From Taudactylus pleione (Eukaryota; Chordata; Amphibia; Anura; Myobatrachidae), in the NCBI GenBank assembly GCA_031769625.1, contig JAUIMM010000124.1:11993001-12057000 (forward strand): a DNA stretch of 64,000 bases, in the 5' to 3' direction. Made by a program: the position numbers and the translations under genes. Of the stretch, positions 22,971-34,242 are shown one piece after another (the first letter of the stretch is position 1; each line of letters starts with the position of its first letter). The notes beneath the pieces are model-generated. The model had not been told where the DNA came from. It saw only the letters and a program-made list of their open reading frames with translations, and ran no database searches.

Positions 22971-23705
22971 CTGCATCCTCAAAGCAGCAGCGACAAGCGT
23001 GCATCTGTCTGTTAAAGGGTGGTGACACCCTCAATGTGTGCTCCACAAACAATAAAAATATTCTTCTTTTTATTCTGTCTTTGTGAAATGTGTGGGCTGT
23101 AGCCGCACCTGCATCCTTAAAGCAGCAGTGACAAGCGTGCATCTGTCTGTTAAAGGGTGGTGACACCCTCAAAGTGCGCTCCACAAACAATAAAAAAATT
23201 CTTTTTTTTTTTCTGTCTTTGTGAAATGTGTGGGCTGTAGCAGCACCTGCATCCTTAAAGCAGCAGCGACAAGCGTGCGTCTGTCTGTTAAAGGGTGGTG
23301 ACACCCTCAAAGTGTGCTCCACAAACAATAAAAATATTCTTCTATTTTTTTCTGTCTTTGTGAAATGTGTGGGCTGTAGCCGCACCTGCATCCTTAAAGC
23401 AGCAGTGACAAGCGTGCGTCTGTCTGTTAAAGGGTGGTGTAACCCTCAAAGTGCACTCCACAAACAATAAAAAAATTCTTCTTTTTTTTTCTTTCTTTGT
23501 GAATTGTGTGGGCTGTAGCCGCACTTGCATCCTCAAAGCAGCAGCGACAAGCGTGCATCTGTCTGTTAAAGGGTGGTGTAACCCTCAAAGTGCGCTCCAC
23601 AAACAATAAAAATATTCTTCTTTTTTTTCTGTCTTTGTGAAATGTGTGGGCTGTAGCCGCACCTGCATCCTTAAAGCAGCAGCGACAAGTGTGCGTCTGT
23701 CTGTT
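22971..23705 (+). repeat. Middle tandem array of copy C, ~138-bp unit, about 5.5 copies
   Basis: Same unit as 8194-9250. AATAAA hexamers lie near 23051, 23190, 23326, 23466 and 23606, each followed within ~15 bp by T-rich and then GT-rich sequence. The right junction ('gttaaaggattacatcgg') is identical to that of copy A, while the left junction differs. Confidence 0.85.
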
Positions 23706-24109
23706 AAAGGATTACATCGGGGACAGCATCCAAGTAGGCATGTCAGACAGTCCGTACCTGTACTGGCAGGAAAAAGAAGCAATTTGGAGGTCCCTGTACA
23801 AACTGGCTCTATTTTACCTGAGTTGCCCCCCCTCCAGTGTGTACTCCGAAAGAGTGTTTAGTGCAGCCGGGAACCTTGTCAGCGAAAGGCGTAGGAGGTT
23901 GCTTCCACAAAATGTGGAGAAGATGATGTTCATAAAATGAATTATCAACTCTTCCAGGGAGACCAGCCTCCAGAACGTACAGAGGGACCTGTGGTTGTGG
24001 ATTCCAGCGGGGATGAATTAATACTCTGTGAGGATGAGGATGTACACAACACTGAAGAGGGTGAGGAATCGGTGGATGAGGAGGATGAGGATGACATCTT
24101 GCCTCCGTA
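23706..24109 (+). pseudogene. hAT C-terminal dimerisation domain of copy C
   Basis: DYIGDSIQVGMSDSP, the hATC block with FSAAGNLVSERRRRL, NVEKMMFIK, then a TGA caused by the same missing A as in copy A. The acidic tail continues in the shifted frame to about 24109. It is detached from any catalytic core. Confidence 0.83.
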
Positions 24110-24894
24110 GAGCCAGTTTGTGCAGGGACAGATTAATTGCTAGCTTGTTTTGTGGGGGCCCAAATGAACCAATCATTTCAGCCACAGTCGTGTGGCAGAC
24201 CCTGGCGCTGAAATGTTTGGTTTGTTAAAGTGTGCATGTCCTGTTTATACAACATAAGGGTGGGTGGGAGGGCCCAAGGACAATTCCATCTTGCACCTCT
24301 TTTTTTTCTTTGAATTATGTACTGTGTGTGGCCTAGTTTTTCAAACTGCCATCCTGTCTGCCACTGCAGTGTCACTCCTAGATTGACCACGTGTTTGTGC
24401 CGCCCACTCGTATCTCTTAGCATAGTCATCCAGCTACCTCGGTGCAACCTTTTGGATATACAAACACTATTGTGAGGTGTGAGGTGTTCAGAATAGACTG
24501 GAAATTAGTGGAAATTAAGGTTATTGAGGTTAATAATAGCATAGGAGCAGAAAAACCAACAAATTATGTGATTTTAGCTGTTTTTATGCTTTTTTAAAAA
24601 AAATACAGATCCAAAACACAAAACCCAGAACCCAAAACACGGAAGGGTGGTTTTAGCAAAACCAATCCAGATCCAATACACGAAGAATGATCCAGATCCA
24701 AAATCAAAACACAAAACACGAAAAGTGGCCGGTGCACACCCCTAGTGAGAACCAGATAGTCAATAAAATGCAATTTTTAAGATCTGAACATAACCAAACT
24801 GCTCATCTCTACTTACCAGGTCTAAGTACATCAACACCCAGCAGCCAAACAGAGACCCCACCAGCATCTGCTGCTACTACTCCATCAAGACATA

Positions 24895-25327
24895 GGGCCT
24901 GATTCATCAGGGATAGCAACTGCAACAGCGTACGCAGATCGGCCGATGGTGCATACTGCGCATGCGTGGGTTAGCATTGCGATCGCACTGCAATCATTTA
25001 TGCAGGTACAAAGCCTTTGGAAAGTGAGTGACAGGACGTCAGCATTTGTGGGTGGTGATGGGGGAGTGGGCTTGAGTACTCACTGCGTGCGACGACAGTT
25101 GCAATTTCTGAGTCAGGTCAGACCTGCTGTAATTCTGCATGAGGGTCCGATGTTACTCAATGTTACCGATGTATATGCATGATTGCAAAGTTTTACAGAT
25201 CTGAGAAAGTGGTAGTGAGCGTCTCTATGCTCGGTGAGCAGTTGCAGACATTAGCATATTTTCACAGCAGAACTGCCTGTGTAATCGCAGCTGTGATCAC
25301 AATAGCCATCCATAGTGAATCTGGCCC
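24895..25327. mobile_element. PIF/Harbinger-type MITE, ATA target duplication
   Basis: The left end GGGCCTGATTCATCAGG and the right end (opposite strand) GGGCCAGATTCACTATGG form an imperfect inverted pair flanked by ATA (24892-24894, 25328-25330). The sequence is about 430 bp and noncoding. Its termini are related to but distinct from the 40494 Harbinger family. Confidence 0.72.
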
Positions 25328-26140
25328 ATAGTGTGAGGAATGTCAAGAGGAACAGATCTTGAGGAACATTCCAAAAAGAAAAAACTAATAGTTTAGTGTT
25401 TCCATTTTGTGTCAAGTAAAAATGATGCTTTTTTGACAAATTGGAATTTTTTCTTTAAAAAAAAAATTTCATGGAACAATTATGTTGCAAATTGTGCTAG
25501 TCTTTAAAAGGTAATAACTATATAACATGCTCTACACTATATCTGGCAAATTTACATCAGGATTTTCTCAAAACAATAGTTTACAATTTACGGTATTCTG
25601 GCCGCCGGGATCCAGAGTACCAGCATCCCGTACCCATCCCATACCAGGACATGATGTCATCAAAATTAATACAGGTATCTTATGTACTTAATCATCCTCC
25701 AAAATTAAACTTCAGAGAGCCTACAACCTCATTCAACAGAAAGAACAGATCTTGAGGAACATTCTAAAAAGAAAATAATAATAGTTTAGGGTTTCCTTTT
25801 TGTGTCAAGTAAAAATTATGCTTTTTTGACAAAAAAAAAAACATAGAGTAATCATGTTGCATATTGTGTTAGTCTTTAAAAGATAACTATATAACATGCT
25901 TACATATGCAAACACATCGGGGGTTTCTGGTTGCCCAGAAACCCCCTCCCTAGTCCACACCACAATGACCACAATAGAAATAGCATCTAATGCTAAAGGT
26001 GCATATTTTTAAGATCTCCTCAGTGTCACAAATGAAATAATTAGCACAACCTATTGATCTTTTAAAATGTGTGATCCAGTAATGAATACACTTGTGCACC
26101 ATCTAGGAGATATGAAAAACATACACTGTTAGGGGTGCAC

Positions 26141-26461
26141 CATAGTTACCTACCTTTGATACTCTCTTCCCGGGAGAAGCCCGGGTAAGAGAAGCAGCAG
26201 GGGGGCCGACGGGGGCGGGGCTTGATGATTCGCGTCATTAAGCCCCGCCCCCTCGTGGTAAAATTGCCGCGATTGGGTACAATTTACATAGGGGGCAGGG
26301 CCAAATGCTGTGATTCACGCAGAATCACGGCTTAAGCCCCGCCCCCTTCACGGAGACCCGCGATCGCCGCGGGTATTCTCCTCATTCTGCCCAGTTCACT
26401 AGGAAGTGGGCAGAATGCGGGAGAAATGCCTACCCGCCTACCGGGAGGGTAGGCATGTATG
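26141..26461. mobile_element. 321-bp MITE, perfect 8-bp TSD GGGTGCAC
   Basis: The termini CATAGTTACCTACC and (opposite strand) CATACATGCCTACC are an inverted pair, flanked by GGGTGCAC at 26133-26140 and 26462-26469. The 8-bp length indicates hAT transposition. The interior has long GC-rich inverted segments, such as 'aagccccgcccc' in two orientations. It resembles the MITE at 27993. Confidence 0.8.
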
Positions 26462-26488
26462 GGGTGCACTGATATAGAACATCTATAG

Positions 26489-26673
26489 CAGGGGTTCCCA
26501 ACCAGGGTCCTCAAGGCACACTACCAGTCCAGGTTTTAGGGATAGCCATACTTGAGCACAGGTGACTTAATTAGTACCTCAGTTATTTTGATCTAACCAT
26601 CTGTGCTTTAGCATGGATATCACTAAAACCAGGACTGTTAGTATGCCTTGAGGACCGAGGTTGGGAATCACTG
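26489..26673. mobile_element. 185-bp hAT MITE, TSD ATCTATAG
   Basis: The left end CAGGGGTTCCCAACCAGG and the right end (opposite strand) CAGTGATTCCCAACCTCGG are inverted. Perfect ATCTATAG flanks at 26481-26488 and 26674-26681. Its length and terminal sequence resemble the MITE at 16205-16389, so the two are probably related families. Confidence 0.92.
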
Positions 26674-27420
26674 ATCTATAGGGTCAATTATTAATACTGT
26701 ATAATAATACACTATTTGGTGCATAAGGAGACCAATCTGTACATATATGTCCAGGGAAGTGTTAGGTTCTTTTGCTGCTCCCCCTGGACTTGCTCAAATG
26801 ATCTGGAATGGAGCCCATATCTGAAATAAAAACATTCAGCTCAGGCAGGATGGCTCTACTGCTGCATATAATGGCATACTGTGATTGCTGCTCCTGTATA
26901 TGTCAGAATTAGTACATACACTATTCTTTGTATATTGTACAGTATATTATAGCTGGTTAAGTGCTAATTATGCCCTCTTCATGGACTGGCAACACTTACT
27001 CTAAATCAGGCATTTGGAAACCCTCCTCTAGAAATCCTGCGTTTGCCCCTGGCTTTACACTATATCTGGCAAATTTACATCAAGATTTTCTCAAAACAAA
27101 TGTTTACACTTTACGGGATTCTGACCACCTGGATCCCGAGCGCTGGCATCCATCCTTTATCAGGGCATGAATGTCATCACAATTAATACAGGTATTTTAT
27201 GCCCTTAATCATCCTCCAAAATTGAATTTTAGAGAGTTTACAACTTCATTCATGATATAGAGAACAGATCTTGCGGAACATTCTAAATAGAAAATAATAA
27301 TATTTTAGGGTTTCCTTTATGTGTCTAGTAAAAATTATGCTTTTTTTAACAGATTTGCTTTTTTATTTAAAAAGAAAATTAACAGAGCAATCCCGGGGTA
27401 GGGAGTGAGCCCTATTAGCA

Positions 27421-27992
27421 CACATTTGTGGCCCATTACAACACATGCAGTACATCCTTTTTTTGAGAAAGAAAAGATTGTAATGAAAGGCTTCAGGTTA
27501 AATTTACTAAGTGTCAGTGTTGCATTTTCGTCAGTTTTCCATCAGTTTTGCGAACTATGGATTTAATAAAGCCAAAACCAATAGGATACTGTAGAGAAAC
27601 CACACTTTAGAACATAAGTGAACATTGAATGACTATCAATGTTTTTCTATTACAGAACTAGAAACTATAAATGTACAAGTGGTTTACTGGTCCCAGCAAT
27701 GCTGCCAGAGCATGATGGTATCTGGAGAACCACAATGCCAGCATGCACAGACATCAATGGCCTGCTTATACCTGTAGTCCACCTGTAAAAAATATTTTAA
27801 AATACAGAGACAGAAGACACACACACCAAATATTAGTCCTTTTATTGAAAAAAAAACAATTCCACACCACAATATTATTTACTAATTCCAATGTTTGTGC
27901 ATAACGAGGGGCCCTAGAAATTGCATCAGATGTGCATATTGCCAGGGTGTGTGGCTTGTGCACTGCCTACTCGGCCAGGAAGTTCCCATCTG
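27421..27992. other. No feature recognised
   Basis: AT-rich sequence with a small block near 27680-27780 ('gcagcatgcacag'-type) that may be a repeat fragment. No supportable gene. Confidence 0.35.
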
Positions 27993-28383
27993 CATACCTC
28001 CCAACATTTAAACTTATTAAGGAGGGACAGGATGCGCGCCCAAAAAGGGGGTGTGGCTTGAGTAAAAAGGGGTGGAGTCTATGAAAACAGGGCGGAGCCT
28101 CGCGGCTTCCCCCATTTTCGGCACATTGGGGGCATGCCCAGCACTCTCCGAGATGCTGGGTATCCCCCAGGCTCTCCGTACACAAGAGAACAAATGCCGT
28201 GCGCATGCGCACGACATCTGTTCTCCTCCTGCACAGCAGTGGTTTGTGCTCTACCCAAGCAGCAGTTTGTGCTCTCCCAAACTTCCCCCCCACCGCGGGA
28301 CACTGTGGCCCGCGGGTGGGACAGCGGGACAGTCCCAGAAAAACGGGACTGTCCCGCTAGAAGCAGGACATTTGGGAGGTATG
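27993..28383. mobile_element. MITE with CATACCTCCCAA terminal repeats
   Basis: CATACCTCCCAACATTT at the left is mirrored by AAATGTCCTGC...-type sequence ending GGGAGGTATG at the right. CATCTG is directly repeated at 27987-27992 and 28384-28389. Six matching bases may be the core of an 8-bp duplication. The interior contains a near-palindromic 'gggacagtcccag / cgggactgtcccgc' block. Confidence 0.75.
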
Positions 28384-28959
28384 CATCTGTATATTAAAAG
28401 CTGGTGGTCGCCAAGGAGGATAGAACTTCATTGGTTGGCATGTTCTCTGTCTCTTTAACATTGTGCTTGCAGTCGACCATGGATCTATACAGCCTGACCC
28501 CACATTGACAGTGATTGTCATGCCTCACTGAGAGTGGCATCAGGTCTCTGCAGTGTCTGCCTGGGCTGTCAGCTTCAGATCAGCACTGATGTGTGCTGTG
28601 TAACAGCGCAAGGGCCTGCCCCCAGCTCTCTCCTCTCCTTTCCTCATCCTCTTCCTTTGATGAAGACGAGGTGCAAACTGCCTGGCTATGGCTGATATCA
28701 GTAATGGACTGGTGTGCACCGTGACCATAAGTAAGCATGCGGACAGTACAGCTGGTCTCTGCTGCAGTACATTAAAAAAAAATTAAAAAAATTATTTTTT
28801 AAACTAGAACAAATGAAAGTTACTGGAGTGTACAGTATACTCGTATAATTGATTGAAGGACAATATCTCTCAATATTTTTTTTTCTACTGTATTTTAGAT
28901 TTATACATTTTCCAAGCTCTTATTTCTATTAAAATAGAATAAATCTCTATAACACTAAT
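28384..28959. other. No gene recognised
   Basis: GC-balanced sequence to about 28740, then AT-rich. A donor-like 'ccataagtaagc' at about 28725 and a pyrimidine tract near 28620 are the only exon-like signals, with no family match. Confidence 0.3.
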
Positions 28960-29494
28960 GGGGTGATTCAGATGTGCACGCTGCTGCAGTAGTGACTGTG
29001 AATTTTGTTGCAGCAACTACTTTATGTTAATGAAACTGATGATGGGCGTCATATGGAGTTTCCCACCAGCAGTGGCGCAAATCAGTCAATATGTGTACAA
29101 AAATGAACTATCGGCAGCCCATTGGGAAACAAGGGACATTGCTGACACCGAAACACCTGCGACATGCCCCTGCCTTTTAGGCCCCTTTAGTTACAGTCCA
29201 GAAAAGCCCGTCAAAATTGCCTACCATTCAATTTCGATCTGCGCCCCCCAGAGGTAGCCATTGGGATGCAAGCACAGTGCATTTCAGACACATGCGCAGA
29301 GGGAAAGCTTGAGTTACTCAGATGGCTGATGTTTACAAAAGTGATCCGATGGCTGCATGCTTGGATCACAGAAGCCGGCAGGAGGTGTCTATTTACATAA
29401 GATGCTTCCTGCAGCATTAGCTTAATTAAACACAGCATCTGCGTCCAAAGATGCTGCGGCTATGTGATATGCGTACAACTGTGAATCAGGACCC
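28960..29494. mobile_element. Harbinger-like MITE with diverged termini
   Basis: GGGGTGATTCAGATGTGC at the left and, on the opposite strand, GGGTCCTGATTCACAGTTG at the right form an imperfect inverted pair around ~530 bp of noncoding DNA rich in short palindromes. Flanks are TAA/TAG-like, so the duplication is unclear. Confidence 0.55.
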
Positions 29495-30119
29495 TAGTGC
29501 ACTGTACCTACCAACATTTGCAGATTTTTCCAGCTAAAACTTTTTTTAGTGCACATCTTTTACAGGTGCAAGTATGACTTGTTACTGTGTACGACTAGGG
29601 AACTGGGGCGGGGCTGGGTGGGTATGGAGACGCAGTAAAGGTGTGTATGTGGGGGTATTGGGGGACCAGGGGCAGTATTTTATAACTTTGCCTAGGGCAC
29701 CTAGAAACCTTGCACCAGCCCTGGGTTCTACATGTTAATGTATACAAATTGTTATAATTGTAAAACCTAGTAAAATAATGTTTACAATAAGAAAGATATG
29801 TTTTGTGCACTACTTAAATTGAGTATTGATAATGGCATCTAATGCGCTTCCACTTGTAGTGTATTGATAATGTCTTGTGATTTACTAAATAAATGACCCC
29901 TTGTGGTGTAATAATAATAGCTAGTACAAAACTAAATAAATTAGGTTCTTTGCAAGTTAAACAAAATGGCATGCATTTAATGTGGAGATATAAACACATA
30001 AAGCAGATGCTGCTGGTCAAAATAGCACAACAATGCTGCAATGTGGTTGTCACAATATAATGTTATTGATGGTTCGCACACACAATGGAAAAAATGATGC
30101 AGTATAGGCAATATTGATA
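29495..30119. other. Mostly unrecognised; one hAT-like end fragment
   Basis: Around 29690-29725 'cctagggcacctagaaacct' followed by 'gcaccagccctggg' looks like a reversed hAT terminus (CAGGGCTGGTGC). No partner end was found. The remainder is AT-rich without features. Confidence 0.3.
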
Positions 30120-30760
30120 CTTGAAGAAGTTCAGACACTGATGTGGGATTGACAGGTGGCGTCCCAACCTGTATTGGTCCTACTTGGTGGCTTCCTGTTC
30201 AGAAGAAAGTCTTTTATGCAATGGATGATAGCACTTAGTTATCTGAGTCACAAGTGCACAGTACCTGGTATGTGGGGACTTCTGGTGGCTGGCCGTCTGG
30301 TGTAATTCAGGCTTCCCGCCAGGGACACAGCGAACGGCTCACCTGGTCCTGGTGGTCCGCTGGGCATCTACCTGAAGCGGAGGTCTGTGGTCGGTGCAGT
30401 GGGGTTAGCGGTGTTTCCGGCAAGGGTATGCCACATGGTTGCTGCGCCTACCTCTCCTACGTGTCGGCTGCTGTCAGGTGGTCTCCCAATGTTGCAGCGC
30501 TGTTGGTCCAGCTTCCCTGACTTCTGGATAGAGTGCGCTCTAGTGTCAAGTGCAGTGACGTAATGAGTAGGTATGGGTAACCATACAATTGTGTTAAACG
30601 GATTCTCAGTCTGTGGACCCAATGCATTTCGGCCCTTAGGCCCTCCTCTGGGGGTGTGGTATCTACTTAAATTGCACTGGCAAGAAGCTGATCTGGGTTT
30701 ACAGGAGCCCCTGAGAAGAACTACTTGGTGCCCACACATTTAGCTGATTATGCTGAGGCG
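30120..30760 (-). mobile_element. Possible Penelope-like terminal-repeat remnant
   Basis: On the minus strand, 'cagaggagggcctaagggcc' followed by 'gaaatgcattgggtcc' resembles the conserved block in Penelope-like terminal repeats. It is analogous to 'gaagaagtcctgctacagag' plus 'acaaaacgcattg' at 49745. No coding sequence could be tied to it. Confidence 0.35.
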
Positions 30761-31084
30761 ATCGTGTCAGAAGGTTCATGAAGACAGTAAGAGAGCAATG
30801 GCCTGTGGAGCAAGCAGGAAAGGGGAGGAGAGATTATAAAAGTCCACCCACCTTACTCACGGTCAGTCTGAGTAAGCATTAAGCACCTCACAAGCGGAGG
30901 ACTAGCTGCTGATTGATGCCCAAACTCAGCCCTTTGTTGCCCTAGACTCATGGATTTATGTGGCTACGAACAAAAATCCATGTCCAGCAGCACTCATGGG
31001 CACTTGGCAGCACCTATTTGTACTGACCTCTTGTATGTTGTTGTTACACCTGAGCTATACTTTGAGGTGCTAGAAATTGTTACC

Positions 31085-31361
31085 AAGGGGTCAATTCAAT
31101 TAGGAGCAATTAAGTTGTGCCAGCATGTTAGTGTGGCTATAGGCCGCACATACGGTACTGCCGGACCTGTGGCTATAGGCCGCACTTACGTTATTGCCGG
31201 ACCTGTGGATATTTATTTACAGCCCATAAGTCTGTGTACAAAATACCATGAGGCCAGGACCAGATCAGGGTAGGCAGGGGGTGAGTTCAGCTGCCGTTGC
31301 TGGTGTTTCAATGCCATTGCAATGGCAACTCACCCCTTGCATGAAATTGAATTGACTGCTT
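31085..31361. mobile_element. MITE with GGGGTCAATTCAATT terminal repeats
   Basis: GGGGTCAATTCAATTAGG at the left pairs with AATTGAATTGACTGC at the right. Inside, 'gtggctataggccgcac' with 'tgccggacct' is tandemly repeated twice (about 31133-31210). Noncoding. The target duplication could not be fixed. Confidence 0.6.
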
Positions 31362-31845
31362 AGAATGAAAATAGAGGACGTTGTATTTCATACTGAATAT
31401 TGCAGTTTTTTATAATTTTCATGTAGATGTACAGTAGTAAACTAAACAACAATCTAAAGTAGATTTGTCAAACATTTGATAAGGCTCCACAGCATATATG
31501 TAATATCAATAATGGTGTCTGTTGCCAGATGTGACATTATATACAATATTGTCAGTATTAATGTCTACTGTCAGAAGTGAGTCAAATGACAGATAACTTT
31601 GTTTACACCAGCCAATTTAATAACCAAGTTAAATTGTCAATTATCAAACAGAAATGATATGCATCATAATGAAGTCAGAAACTGATATTATTAATCACTA
31701 TAAAACAGCACAGCCTTTATACTATTTCTAGATAGTTTAAAACAATCAGAGTTGTGATAATTACAGCTTAAATATATAAAATGTGTTTTAATCCAATAAT
31801 AAATGTGGGTTACAGGAGTTTCTAATTCATATATATATAATTATA
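31362..31845. other. AT-rich, no feature recognised
   Basis: Unique-looking AT-rich DNA without ORFs or terminal repeats. Confidence 0.4.
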
Positions 31846-31847
31846 TT

Positions 31848-32088
31848 TACTATATAAAAGAGAAAATTTGTCCTTCTGTCCTTCTGCCTTTCTATACAAA
31901 TCCACAGTTTACAAGCCAAGATCGTGAAATTTTACATATGAGGCTAATAAAACACGGCGGGGGCAACTAAAAAAATTTGAAATTAATTAAAAAACACAAT
32001 TTTTGCATAGCATTCGCCCTCTACAGGTCAGGTACGGAATTAGAAAAGGATTTAGCTTATCTTCTATTTTTTCTTTTCTATCTCTACT
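31848..32088 (+). mobile_element. Helitron 5' end fragment
   Basis: 'actatataaaagagaaaatt' followed by 'tgtccttctgtccttctgcc' matches the Helitron 5' end that recurs at 33157 ('tctactatataaaagcgaaa'). The two copies share the block 'caaatccacagtttacaagc'. A hAT is inserted about 240 bp into it. Confidence 0.6.
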
Positions 32089-33147
32089 CAGTGGCGGAAC
32101 TCCCGAAGACAATGGAGTCATTTGCCGCCGGGTGCCAGCCCTGAAGGGGGCACCTGGCTCTATTGTTATCCGGCCATTCCGGGCACTACTGAGCAGGAGC
32201 TGCATGGAGAAGGAGCGCCGCTGATCAGTGCCCCACCCTCCATTTGCCGGGCCCCCGCTGAGTGTGTTACCAGCGGGTGCCAGGCTCCTTATCTCCTCTC
32301 TCCCCCACGGCAACAGAGGCAGCTGGAGGACGGAGCTCACTTCTGAGCTCTGGCTTCCGGGTCCCGCAGTGCACAATGGGAGTGATGTCATGATGTCACT
32401 CCCATAGTTCCGAGGAGCAGGCGCCGGGGACGGACGCACTGGAGCAGGGTTTAAGGTAAGTATTGTTTTTTTGTATGTGTGTGTGTGCGCGTAGGGGGGG
32501 GCACTACAGGGGGCTTATTACAGGGGGCTTACCACTGGGGGCATTACAGGGGGCTTACTACTGGGGCACTACAGGGGGCTTACTACTGAGGGAACTACAG
32601 AGGGCTTATTACAGGGGGCTTACTACTGGGGCTTACTATTGGGGGCACTACAGGGGGATTACTACTGGTTGCACTACAGGGGGCACTACAGGGATCATTA
32701 CAGGGGCCTTACTACTGGGGGCATCATATGGGGGCACTACAGGGGGCCTTACTACTGGGGGCATCATATGGGGGCACTACAGGGGCCTTGCTATTGCGAG
32801 CACTGCAGGGGCCTTACTATTGGGTGCACTGCAGGGGCCTTACTACTAAGGGCACTGCTTACAGGGACCACTACTGGAGGTACTGCATAGGGGGACCACT
32901 ACTGGAGCACTGCATAGGGGGACCATTACTGGGGGGCACCACATAGGTGGGCACTGCATAGGGGGACCTCTACTGAGGGCACTGCATAGGGGGACCACTA
33001 CTGGGGCATTGTATAAAAGGAAGCACATACGGGGATGGTGGCACCTGGGGCCGGCATAAGTGTTGGGGGGTGGTAAATTTTAAATGGGGGGGGCGGGCAC
33101 CAACACTTATCTTGCCTAAGGGCACTTGGAATGAAGTTACGCAACTG
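32089..33147. mobile_element. 1.06-kb non-autonomous hAT with internal array, TSD TCTCTACT
   Basis: CAGTGGCGGAACTCC at the left and, on the opposite strand, CAGTTGCGTAACTTC at the right are terminal inverted repeats. A perfect 8-bp TCTCTACT lies at 32081-32088 and 33148-33155. The left third is GC-rich unique sequence, the rest a tandem array. No transposase is present. Confidence 0.92.
32500..33010. repeat. Tandem array 'ggggcactacagggggctta', 15-30 bp units
   Basis: Irregular units built from 'gcactacagggg', 'cttactactggg' and 'ggcatcatatggg' fill half of the hAT element. ORFs over it (GALQGAYYWG-type) are repeat translations. A related array lies at 50760-51690 in another element. Confidence 0.85.
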
Positions 33148-33156
33148 TCTCTACTA

Positions 33157-34202
33157 TCTACTATATAAAAGCGAAAATTTGTCCTTCTGTCTTTCTATAC
33201 AAATCCACAGTTTACAAAGCACAGTTTACAAGCCAAGATCTCTCATGGTTCTACACCTAAAACACCAAAGAAGAATAAATGTATTGTCCTGTTTGGTTTA
33301 TTGTTAAATGCAGATTTGGACACCATTCTTTTTGGGCCATCTGCAAGGTCAATAATAAAAATATTAAAATGTTATTTTTGTTTAATTTCATAATTTGATT
33401 TTATAACATGCATTTTACTACATACTAAGGAATTATGGAATTTTATGCTATAGCATATAATCTAAGTCTCTGAACATCATTTACTATGGCGTGGAGTTTA
33501 CAGTACCTTTTAAATGCTGTATGAATTTATAACCATTATAGATATTAAGCCAGGCTTATTATGAGTCTGAATATGGTAAAAATTGCTATCTACATCCATG
33601 AAGAGAGATCCATTTGATTTACAATCAGGCCCATAAAGATGGCCTGATTCTATACTGGGATGCAAAAACGCAGCTCTACAGCCCAAATTTTTATTTTTTC
33701 TTGCTCTTGTATGAGCTTACACAACTAGATGGTGTCAACAGTGGCGACCAAACTTATTTGTCTACCTCCTTGGTTGCTGGACCTCACTATGGACCGCACA
33801 GAGGCTACTTCCGGTTCATTCCTTTGCAAGCCCCTGAAGGGTAAAACCGATTGGACAAATCTTATGCACCGTGGAGACCCTGAATGCCGGAAACAGCTGC
33901 AAAAGGAACTGGAAGTAGTTGCTGTGCATTTCATAGTGTGATCCAGCAAATGGGAAGTACACAGTCATCCTGGTATCAGAGCAACAGAAGCTCTTGGCCG
34001 TGTTTACTCTGTACATCCGACAAATTTTGAATGCTTCTATCTCTGAAGTTTGCTCTACACTCTTACAGGTCCTACATCCTTCGAAGACCTTAGGACTGTG
34101 GATGGGGAAGTTTGTCACACTTTTCGTGAGGCCTGCCTAAGGAGAGTTTTGTTGGAGAATGATGTGTAAACAAACATTCTTAAATGCCGGGTACTCCAGC
34201 TA

Positions 34203-34242
<40 letters not shown>

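Larger units (their letters stand above)
21064..24744 (+). mobile_element. hAT element copy C, complete ends, internally deleted
   Basis: It starts TAGGGGTGAGCGGG and ends (opposite strand) TAGGGGTGTGCACC. The flanks GTGAGACC (21056-21063) and GTGAGAAC (24745-24752) are an 8-bp duplication with one difference. It is colinear with copy A over most of its length, including the same deletion of the BED finger, but has six leader units instead of four and keeps slightly more coding sequence before the middle array. Non-autonomous. Confidence 0.92.
20971..24811. mobile_element. Small hAT MITE split by hAT copy C, TSD CCTACCAG/CTTACCAG
   Basis: Left part 20971-21063 begins TAGAGATGAGCGGTTCGGTT; right part 24745-24811 ends with its complement AACCAAACTGCTCATCTCTA. 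The flanks CCTACCAG (20963-20970) and CTTACCAG (24812-24819) differ at one base, an 8-bp hAT duplication. Without the inserted copy C the MITE is about 150 bp. Its centre ('ttggctatccaaaacacgtg') resembles the palindromic MITE at 54868. Confidence 0.85.
25345..27420. repeat. Local segmental duplication, ~390-bp unit, interrupted by MITEs
   Basis: Block X ('aacagatcttgaggaacatt' to 'gcttttttgaca') occurs at about 25350-25500, 25741-25905 and 27261-27390. Block Y ('atctggcaaatttacatcag' to 'catcctccaaaatta') occurs at about 25533-25735 and 27057-27245. The order is X-Y-X, a gap of 1.15 kb holding MITEs, then Y-X, so a tandem array of a ~390-bp unit was opened by later insertions. I do not recognise the unit. 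Confidence 0.75.

Noticed and set aside
26961..27170. 69-residue plus-strand ORF ending HLDPERWHPSFIRA
   Set aside because: It lies largely in block Y of the local duplication; the paralogous block at 25533 does not keep the frame.
29690..29725. Reversed hAT terminus (CAGGGCTGGTGC-like)
   Set aside because: Only one end is visible and no octamer duplication could be found, so it is mentioned but not called as an element.
32463..32946. ORFs with Gly/Tyr/Trp repeats (GALQGAYYWG)
   Set aside because: Translation of the G-rich array inside the hAT at 32089-33147; no independent evidence for a structural protein.
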